Below are positions 57,911 through 64,000 of a stretch of DNA of 64,000 nt, in pieces (position 1 is the stretch's first letter; every line of letters begins with the position of its first letter). The position numbers and the translations under genes are program-made. Where the stretch lies: the NCBI RefSeq assembly GCF_000987955.1, contig NZ_LAZU01000053.1, forward strand, positions 1 through 64,000, given 5' to 3'. This DNA is from Paenibacillus sp. DMB20. GTDB taxonomy: Bacteria; Bacillota; Bacilli; Paenibacillales; Paenibacillaceae. A model generated the notes under the pieces. The model was given only the letters and a program-made list of their open reading frames with translations, was not told the origin of the DNA and did no database searches.

Positions 57911-58909
57911 TTAAAGCTTCATATTGCTGCTGTGTCCCGGAGCCAGGCGGGCTTCCGGATCAAAATAAACCTTGGCATTGTTTACGGCTGTCGGCGCTTC
58001 GCCGAATCCGACGGCAATAAGTTTGACCTTGCCCGGGTATGTCGTAATGTCGCCTGCGGCAAAAATGCCCGGAATGCTTGTTTCCATTCGGGAGTCGACC
58101 ACGATGGAGTTGTTCTCGATCGCGATGCCCCATTCGTTAATCGGACCAAGTGACGAGATAAAGCCAAAGTTTACGATCACATCGTCCACTTCAATCTCCT
58201 GCTCTTCTTTTGTCTTGATATGGGTGAGCGTTACCTTGCCGATTCGTTCCTCTCCTTGCAGCGCAGTGATTTCGGTCGGGGTAACGATATGAACCTTCGA
58301 CGCGAACAGTTTCTCGACACTATGCTCATGCGCACGGAACTTGTCGCGGCGGTGAACAAGCGTAACCTGCTCCGCGATCGGCTCCAGCATGAGAGCCCAG
58401 TCAACCGCGGAATCCCCGCCGCCGCTGATCAGCACCTTTTTGCCTTGAAAACGGCTAAGGTCGTTGACGAAATAATGAAGGTTTGTTCCTTCGAACTTAT
58501 CGGCATTTTCGACTTCCAAGCGGCGCGGCTCAAAGGCTCCGACACCCGCTGTAATAATAACGGCCTTGGCATGGTGCTCATCCTTGTCCGTTTTTACCAC
58601 GAAGTGCCTTTCGTCCAGCTTCTCGACGGATTGAACCTTCTCATCCAGCCGGATGTCAGTATCGAACAGATCCATCTGCTTGGACAGATTGTTGACGAGT
58701 TCCTGGGCGGTCACTTTCGGAAACCCGGCTACGTCATATATATATTTTTCCGGATACAGCGCGGCTAATTGTCCTCCGAGCTGAGGCATGCTCTCGATCA
58801 GCTTGACCGAGGCCTGGCGCATGCCGCCGTAAAAAGCGGCGAACATGCCCGCGGGGCCGCCACCGATAATGAGCAAATCGGTCATTTGTTCCTGCGGCAA
58901 AGATGTCAT
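57911..58909 (-). CDS. Ferredoxin/flavodoxin-NADP reductase, YumC type
   Basis: 332 residues, thioredoxin-reductase-like flavoprotein without the redox CxxC. FAD motif GGGPAG at 16-21, second Rossmann GGGDSAVDWAL near 162, and C-terminal GEAPTAVNNAKVYFDP. The YumC type reduces ferredoxin or flavodoxin with NADPH. ATG near GAGGTGC. Convergent with sda. Confidence 0.92.
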   Translation of the reverse strand: MTSLPQEQMTDLLIIGGGPAGMFAAFYGGMRQASVKLIESMPQLGGQLAALYPEKYIYDVAGFPKVTAQELVNNLSKQMDLFDTDIRLDEKVQSVEKLDERHFVVKTDKDEHHAKAVIITAGVGAFEPRRLEVENADKFEGTNLHYFVNDLSRFQGKKVLISGGGDSAVDWALMLEPIAEQVTLVHRRDKFRAHEHSVEKLFASKVHIVTPTEITALQGEERIGKVTLTHIKTKEEQEIEVDDVIVNFGFISSLGPINEWGIAIENNSIVVDSRMETSIPGIFAAGDITTYPGKVKLIAVGFGEAPTAVNNAKVYFDPEARLAPGHSSNMKL

Positions 58910-59378
58910 AGGGTAAGCACCTCCGTCTTCAAATAATATATCGAATCGGACTACCTAAGTCCTATCCTGATTCAATGAATCCTTTACTATTATAATCTTC
59001 TAAACTTGGGAAGGAAAGCCGCGGATTCCTTCAAAATACCCATGTTCGCAATGGTTGCGCTTTCTTGTCTTGACGCTGCCGGAATCAGGATAAATGGGTA
59101 TGTTCGTCAAGCAAAATTACCCCTTGATCTTTGCTCCATTTATGCATATGATTAACGTGATAACTTGCGCTTAGACTGCATTTATCGACATTTTTACGCA
59201 TCGGACGGCAGCATGTTCATCCATCTGGCGTCTTTGATTTTACAGGGAAGCAAGCATCAGGTACCAACCTTAGCGGGCTCTTGAAAAGGGCTCTTCTCTT
59301 TTTTTGGGGTCATATTCACAAAAATTTAACATTTTAAACCATACAATAGATAGAGAGAACGCCGGGAGGAGCAGGAGA
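58910..59378. other. 469-base intergenic region before ndh
   Basis: Divergent promoter region of yumC-like and ndh genes. It holds an 8-base inverted repeat ATACCCAT (59036-59043) / ATGGGTAT (59094-59101) and, near 59285-59310, a T-rich stretch after two direct GGGCTCTT copies. I see no ORF with a ribosome site and no recognised riboswitch. Unusually long for its neighbourhood. Confidence 0.5.
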
Positions 59379-60569
59379 ATGAGCAGCATACCCAAAATCG
59401 TAATCCTTGGAGCGGGTTACGGTGGCATACTGACAGCGCAGCGGCTGCAGAAAGAATTGAATTATAACGAAGCTGACGTTACGCTGGTAAACCGACACGA
59501 CTATCATTACATTACGACCCATCTGCATATGCCTGCAGCGGGAACGGATAGTATCGAAAATACGAGGGTGTCCATATCCAAGCTGATCGACGAGTTCAAA
59601 ATCGATCTGGTAAAGTCTTCCGTGCAGGAGATCCGTCTCCACGACAAAAAGGTTATTCTGGAGGACGGAACCTTGTCTTACGATTACCTGGTGATCGGCC
59701 TGGGCGGCGAACCTGAAACCTTCGGCATTCCGGGGCTTGCCGAATACGCCATGTCGATCCGCAGCATTAACTCGGTCCGGCTGATCCGTTCGCATATCGA
59801 GTACCAGTTCGCATTGTACAAGAACGAACGCAGACCTCAAGAACGGATTAATTTCGTGGTAGGCGGCGCCGGATTCAGCGGAATCGAGTTTGTGGCCGAG
59901 CTAGCCGACCGTATTCCGAAGCTCTGCAAGGAATACGACGTCGATCCGACCCTCGTCAATATTTATAATATCGAAGCGGCGCCGTCTGCCCTTCCGGGAT
60001 TTGCCCCTGAACTTGTGGACTATGCGATGGAAGTGCTGAAAAAGAAAGGCGTTACTTTCAAATTGGGCACCGCAATCAAGGAATGCACGCCAAACGGGGT
60101 TGTTCTCAGCACGGGCGAGGAAATCCGTTCGGCTACGGTCGTATGGACCGGGGGCATCCGCGGCAACCGGCTGATCGAAGCCGCCGGCTTCGAAACGATG
60201 CGGGGCCGAGTCAAGGTGGATGAGTACCTCCGTGCTCCAGGTTATGAGAACATTTATATTATCGGCGACAACTCGCTGATTTTTAATGGAGAGCGTCCGT
60301 ATCCGCCTACGGCACAGATTGCCATGCAGCAGGGCGTCTGCTGTGCGCAGAATATCGTTTCCGCCATCCGCGGGAAAGAATTGAAAGCATTCGAGTTCCA
60401 TAATAAGGGGACCGTTGCCTCCCTCGGCAAAGGCGAAGGCATCGCGGTTGTCGGCGATAAGAAGTATCAGGGCTGGAAAGCGGCGCAGCTAAAAAAACTG
60501 GTCGACCTGCGATACCTCTTTATTATCGGGGGAATTCCGCTCGTCCTGAAAAAGGGAAGGTTTCTGTAA
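59379..60569 (+). CDS. ndh: Type II NADH dehydrogenase
   Basis: 396 residues. FAD motif GAGYGG at 11-16, NAD motif GGAGFSGIEFVAEL near 165, NIYIIGDNSLIF near 294, and a C-terminal amphipathic region (LRYLFIIGGIPLVLKKGRFL) for membrane attachment. Passes electrons from NADH to menaquinone without proton pumping. ATG 59379 follows GGGAGGAGCAGGAG; the frame further upstream is noncoding. A small gene follows without a gap. Confidence 0.93.
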   Translation: MSSIPKIVILGAGYGGILTAQRLQKELNYNEADVTLVNRHDYHYITTHLHMPAAGTDSIENTRVSISKLIDEFKIDLVKSSVQEIRLHDKKVILEDGTLSYDYLVIGLGGEPETFGIPGLAEYAMSIRSINSVRLIRSHIEYQFALYKNERRPQERINFVVGGAGFSGIEFVAELADRIPKLCKEYDVDPTLVNIYNIEAAPSALPGFAPELVDYAMEVLKKKGVTFKLGTAIKECTPNGVVLSTGEEIRSATVVWTGGIRGNRLIEAAGFETMRGRVKVDEYLRAPGYENIYIIGDNSLIFNGERPYPPTAQIAMQQGVCCAQNIVSAIRGKELKAFEFHNKGTVASLGKGEGIAVVGDKKYQGWKAAQLKKLVDLRYLFIIGGIPLVLKKGRFL

Positions 60570-60824
60570 ATGAGACACTGCAGTGTTCAAGTGCGAGGTT
60601 TGCTGACGCGTCATGAATTGGACCGGTATAACGCCCTAATGGATGTGGGCTCCTATCTGGAATCCCAGGAACGGTATGATCTGGCCTATACCATCCAGCA
60701 AGAGGTGGATCTGTTGATTTTACCCGCGATTGAGCGGTTAAAGGAGAAGAGCAGAGCCCGCGACAGGGCCACTGCAGAGTATTTGGAATCCCTCCGCCCG
60801 GATGAGGAAGAAGACGACAATTAA
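60570..60824 (+). CDS. Small helical protein linked to ndh (84 aa)
   Basis: Helical, highly charged (LDRYNALMDVGSYLESQERY, then IERLKEKSRARDRA, tail EEEDDN). The ATG is the base right after the ndh stop, so it is co-translated with ndh. Family not recognised; function unknown, perhaps a regulator or assembly helper of Ndh. No membrane segment. Confidence 0.7.
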   Translation: MRHCSVQVRGLLTRHELDRYNALMDVGSYLESQERYDLAYTIQQEVDLLILPAIERLKEKSRARDRATAEYLESLRPDEEEDDN

Positions 60825-60837
60825 ACGATAGAGGAGA

Positions 60838-60871
60838 GGTATGTTCCTGCGGGGGAGCATACCTTTTTTTG
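60838..60871 (+). terminator. Terminator after the ndh operon
   Basis: AGGTATGTT and AGCATACCT arms with a GC-rich loop and seven T bases. Confidence 0.85.
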
Positions 60872-61011
60872 AAGAGATAAGAAGGTATAAGCTTCGAAAG
60901 ATGCGGCTTCCTAATATCGCCTGTGCGTGGATGTTTTTTGCGAACCCCTTATAAAATCCTTATATTCTCTTGCTACGCTCAAGACAAGCATATAAAAGGA
61001 GTGTATCAAGA

Positions 61012-61848
61012 ATGGAAACGACAATAGAAAAAAAGGGGCTCAGCGGCTTTGACCTGAAGCGCATAGCACTCGTGCTCATGGTACTGGACCACATTCATTA
61101 TTTCTTTGGATTTACAGGGAGCATCCCTATATGGTTTTCCATGCTGGGCCGGCTTCCGGCGCCGCTGTTTTTGTTCTGTTTGGTAGAAGGCTTTATCCAT
61201 ACACGGAACCGCAAAAAATATTTTCTGCGCATCTATGCTATTACAATCGCAATGGGTCTTGTGCAATATAGCATGATGATCTTTGGATTGGCGCGTCCTG
61301 ACGGCTTTTTTCCGCAAAATCAGATTTTTGCAAACTTCAGCATTCTTATTGTTATTCTGCAGGGGATTCATTGGCTCAGCCAAAAGGATTGGTTAAAAGG
61401 GCTCGCCGCTGTGGTTATTCCGCTGGCGTGGCCTTTCATCGTTATGCAGCTCGTGGGGGTTATCCCGTCACTTGGCCAGTGGGCAGGGCTTGTGCACTAC
61501 ACGGTGTTGCCGATGCATACGGCTATTCTTGACGGCGGCACCATCTACATCCTGCTTGGCATCCTGCTGTATCTGCTGCGAAACAACCGCAAGCTGCAGG
61601 CTGTTGGATATTTTGCTGCCGCTATCTTGTTACATGTCGGATTCGTGAGCCTGGCAGTACCTGATATTAAGCTGTCCCAGTTCTTCACTGAAGCGTTTGA
61701 GTGGATGGGGGCATTTGCGGGAATTTTTATGCTGTTGTATAACGGCAAGCGAGGCAAAGGCTCCAAACATTTCTTTTACTGGTTTTACCCGGCGCACGTG
61801 TATGTGCTGTTTGCCCTGTCGTGGGGATTGTATCATTTATTACATTAA
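61012..61848 (+). CDS. TraX family membrane protein
   Basis: 278 residues, about eight transmembrane helices, starting FDLKRIALVLMVLDHIHYF with the conserved His/Asp near the first helix, as in TraX and acyltransferase-3-type proteins. TraX of F plasmids acetylates pilin, but chromosomal Gram-positive members have unknown substrates. ATG behind AAAAGGAGTG. Followed by a two-component pair 15 bases later, so it is probably part of that operon. Confidence 0.88.
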   Translation: METTIEKKGLSGFDLKRIALVLMVLDHIHYFFGFTGSIPIWFSMLGRLPAPLFLFCLVEGFIHTRNRKKYFLRIYAITIAMGLVQYSMMIFGLARPDGFFPQNQIFANFSILIVILQGIHWLSQKDWLKGLAAVVIPLAWPFIVMQLVGVIPSLGQWAGLVHYTVLPMHTAILDGGTIYILLGILLYLLRNNRKLQAVGYFAAAILLHVGFVSLAVPDIKLSQFFTEAFEWMGAFAGIFMLLYNGKRGKGSKHFFYWFYPAHVYVLFALSWGLYHLLH

Positions 61849-61863
61849 GAGAGGTGTGAACCT

Positions 61864-62535
61864 TTGGCGCACATTATAGTCGTTGATGATACCGAAGATA
61901 TTTGCAGTTTATTGAAAATGGCGCTGGAAAAGGACCATCACAAGGTTACGATCGCACGCAGTGCTTCCGATCTGAGCATTCCGTTATGCCAAAGCGCGGA
62001 TCTCATACTTCTCGACATTATGCTTCCGCACGAAGACGGGTTTTCCATTTGCAGCCGCATTCGTTCGCAAACGGATTGTCCCATCTTATTTCTGACGGCC
62101 AAGAACGGGAATGACGATGTTTTAAACGGGTTATCCATCGGCGGAGACGATTACATCACCAAGCCGTTCAACCTTGCCCAGCTGCGGGCGCGCATTGCTG
62201 CCCATTTACGGCGGGAGCAGCGCGCACCCGTTCGGCGAATGTATCGCGGGGCGTTCAGCTTTGATTTGGCGGGTAAAATGCTTTTTTGCGGCAACGAGCA
62301 AGTCCCCTTAACCAAAAGCGAATATGCGATTTGCGAAACGCTTGCGCGTCACGCCGGATTTGTATACTCCCGGGAACAGCTGTTGGAGGCCGTTTTCGGA
62401 TGCGGCAGCGATTCGGATACCGCCGCGATCACGGAGCATGTCAAAAATTTGCGCAGCAAGCTGGCCGTGTTTGACGGGGTACCGATAGAAACCGTTTGGG
62501 GAATCGGATATAAATGGAAAAGCGAAAAGGAATAG
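61864..62535 (+). CDS. OmpR-family response regulator (lantibiotic-type, SpaR/NsrR-like)
   Basis: 223 residues from TTG 61864 behind GAGAGGTG. Receiver with Asp51 (LILLDIMLPHEDGF) and a winged-helix Trans_reg_C domain (LTKSEYAICETLARHAGFVYSR, ending ETVWGIGYKW). Overlaps the kinase gene by 22 bases. Such pairs commonly control ABC exporters for lantibiotics; none is in view. Confidence 0.93.
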   Translation: MAHIIVVDDTEDICSLLKMALEKDHHKVTIARSASDLSIPLCQSADLILLDIMLPHEDGFSICSRIRSQTDCPILFLTAKNGNDDVLNGLSIGGDDYITKPFNLAQLRARIAAHLRREQRAPVRRMYRGAFSFDLAGKMLFCGNEQVPLTKSEYAICETLARHAGFVYSREQLLEAVFGCGSDSDTAAITEHVKNLRSKLAVFDGVPIETVWGIGYKWKSEKE

Positions 62536-63881
62536 GCCTGTTATCCTTACTGTTGCGGTATGTGCTGATCTGCGGAGGGCTTTCCGCGGTATTTGTGGGT
62601 TTATGGTGGGGCGCGATAACCGTCTCCATAAAGAACGGATTTGTTTTACCCGCTAACACGGCTGAACGCCAAGCCCAGCAAGCCCTTGTACGGCTGCAGG
62701 AAAAGGGCGTATTTGATAAGACGCTGGTGCCGCCGTTATCCGATTACGCGTTGTTTGCAAGCGATGGGACATTGATCGAAACTTCCCTTGCCGGTAACAG
62801 TGGCGGCCTGGAAGATGCAAAGCATTATGCATTGACCGGTGAGAATGGAATCTTCCGCTATCATGCAGCGACAAAGCTGGACGGCAAAACTTGCGTCCTG
62901 CAGTATCGGTTTCAGATGCCATACGCGTCCGAGACGCTGAGAAAAATACTGCCGGAGTTCCAAACGCTCAATACGCTCAGCCTTATTTTACTCATTCTGA
63001 TTGTATTCATTGTCGTTACCCGGCATTATGTCCGTGTATTTAAACGTTGCATTGCGCCGCTGGAGGAAGCTGCCAAGCAGATGGCTGCCGGCGATCTTGA
63101 AAGCTCGTTCATGACCTCCGGTATCCGGGAATATGACGCGGTATTGAGTTCCATGGACCATCTCAGGTCCACGCTAAAGCAGTCATTGCTGGACCAATGG
63201 AACATGGAGCACAGCCGTGCCGCGCAAATCACTGCGCTTGCGCATGATCTAAAGACCCCGCTCACCGTCATTGACGGCAATGCGCAGCTGCTTGAAGAAT
63301 CCAATCTTACCCGAGAACAACAGCATTGCCTGAACGCTATTTTGCGCAATGTGCAATCGGCACAGAACTACGTAAATGCACTCAAACAGTTATCGCACCC
63401 CGAGGGCAGCGTTTTGAATGAAAAAGAAGGGGTGGACGGAAACCGTTTTGTGGACGGGGTTCGGAAGAATGCGGAAGAGATTTGTCATGTTTGCGGAGTG
63501 GCGCTGGACTTTGGTGCGGATAGCGATATCCCATCGCTTTATATCTTGGTGCAGGAAGTACAGCGCGCAATTAGCAACATTATTGATAATGCCGTGGAAC
63601 GTACCCCCGAAAATGGAACCGTACGCATCATTTGCCGATGGGAGGAACCTTACCTTACCATTGCCGTGGAGGATGAGGGGCCGGGATTTACGGACAAGTC
63701 TTTAAAGCATGCAACGGAGCTGTTTTATACCGATAATGAGAGCCGCACGTTGAACGGGCATGTGGGGATTGGCCTTACCTTTGCCAGCAGCGTGGCGCGT
63801 CATCATCGCGGAGAATTGACGCTGGGCAACACCGCAAAAGGGCACGGATGGGTATGCTTGAAGCTGCTCTGTTCAGTTTAG
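62514..63881 (+). CDS. Sensor histidine kinase (SpaK/NisK-like)
   Basis: 455 residues: two transmembrane helices (about 10-35 and 153-170) around an extracytoplasmic domain of about 115 residues, a HAMP domain (about 171-225), HisKA with His244 (LAHDLKTPLTVIDGN), and an ATPase domain (NIIDNAVERTPE, DEGPGF, GHVGIGLTFA). The H-box resembles lantibiotic-sensing kinases. Starts 22 bases inside the regulator gene. Confidence 0.93.
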   Translation: MEKRKGIGLLSLLLRYVLICGGLSAVFVGLWWGAITVSIKNGFVLPANTAERQAQQALVRLQEKGVFDKTLVPPLSDYALFASDGTLIETSLAGNSGGLEDAKHYALTGENGIFRYHAATKLDGKTCVLQYRFQMPYASETLRKILPEFQTLNTLSLILLILIVFIVVTRHYVRVFKRCIAPLEEAAKQMAAGDLESSFMTSGIREYDAVLSSMDHLRSTLKQSLLDQWNMEHSRAAQITALAHDLKTPLTVIDGNAQLLEESNLTREQQHCLNAILRNVQSAQNYVNALKQLSHPEGSVLNEKEGVDGNRFVDGVRKNAEEICHVCGVALDFGADSDIPSLYILVQEVQRAISNIIDNAVERTPENGTVRIICRWEEPYLTIAVEDEGPGFTDKSLKHATELFYTDNESRTLNGHVGIGLTFASSVARHHRGELTLGNTAKGHGWVCLKLLCSV

Positions 63882-64000
63882 GGTTTGGATGGAAATGCAA
63901 TTACATAATTATTTGCCCCTTCAGCAAATTCAAATGATGCATGGGGAGAGATACTGTCGTTCAAATTATCATTTATTCGTAACATATCCAATAATTTCAT
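63878..64000 (-). CDS. Partial gene at the window edge (C-terminal part)
   Basis: An open minus-strand frame running from the window end to a TAA at 63878-63880, encoding 40 residues ending ASFEFAEGANNYVIAFPSKP. It is AT-rich and protein-like; the first in-window codon is ATG at 64000, but the gene may begin beyond the edge. Convergent with the kinase gene, overlapping it by 4 bases. Product unknown. Confidence 0.4.
   Translation of the reverse strand: MKLLDMLRINDNLNDSISPHASFEFAEGANNYVIAFPSKP

Noticed and set aside
59285..59320. Possible terminator or leader hairpin before ndh
   Set aside because: The two GGGCTCTT copies are direct repeats, not inverted, so no stem forms.

Overview
The window reads as chromosome of a spore-forming, aerobic, low-to-mid GC Bacillota, most likely Paenibacillus or a close relative (inference from recognised families, not from a database search). 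Pointers: three small acid-soluble spore protein genes, sda, ylbJ, yunB and lytH homologues, frequent TTG/GTG starts behind strong AGGAGG-type ribosome sites, cytochrome oxidase assembly genes, and aminofutalosine synthase. No prophage, insertion sequence or CRISPR array was seen; almost everything is core chromosome, with a few accessory patches.

Layout. 1-2055: the 3' end of a 23S rRNA gene, then 16 tRNA genes on the + strand and a terminator; no 5S gene follows the 23S. 2333-7246: a seven-gene cell-envelope stress locus (small LiaI-like membrane protein, PspA, PspC, second PspA, LiaF, LiaS, LiaR). 7445-17645: ywmB, zwf, prfC, sspI, a Ktr/Trk potassium-channel subunit, a TrmH-type methyltransferase, yunB, lytH, lipA, yutD. 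17773-26701: nadK, ylbJ, truncated haemoglobin, a DUF2225 protein, a YycC pair, pepF, and two nearly identical alpha/beta SASP genes flanking galM. 26971-43696: haem/cytochrome oxidase assembly (ctaB, sco, ctaA), a Toprim protein, an MFS transporter, a CvpA-like/transglutaminase fusion, a class B PBP, a lipid flippase, a frameshifted DUF2515 gene, a UbiD-type decarboxylase and a HEPN protein.

43720-46701 is a SAM-I riboswitch followed by metNIQ. 46839-50859 is a small polyketide locus (type III PKS, methyltransferase, FAD oxidoreductase, SDR). 50962-54552 holds Fe-S and electron-transfer genes (Nfu-like, yuzB, yutJ-like, HesB) and mqnE. 54809-55992 is an AT-rich two-gene insert encoding a Thg1-like 3'-5' RNA polymerase and a T4 Pnkp-like polynucleotide kinase, which I read as a candidate tRNA-repair module and the most interesting item here. 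56184-60824 includes a YheC/D ATP-grasp protein, sda with an upstream DnaA-box cluster, a YumC-type ferredoxin/flavodoxin reductase and ndh. 61012-64000 ends with traX, a lantibiotic-type two-component pair and the edge of a further gene.

Themes: envelope-stress sensing (lia/psp), sporulation control and spore packaging (sda, SASPs, ylbJ, yunB, lytH), respiratory chain construction (haem A, Sco, ndh, menaquinone), SAM-controlled methionine uptake, and RNA repair.
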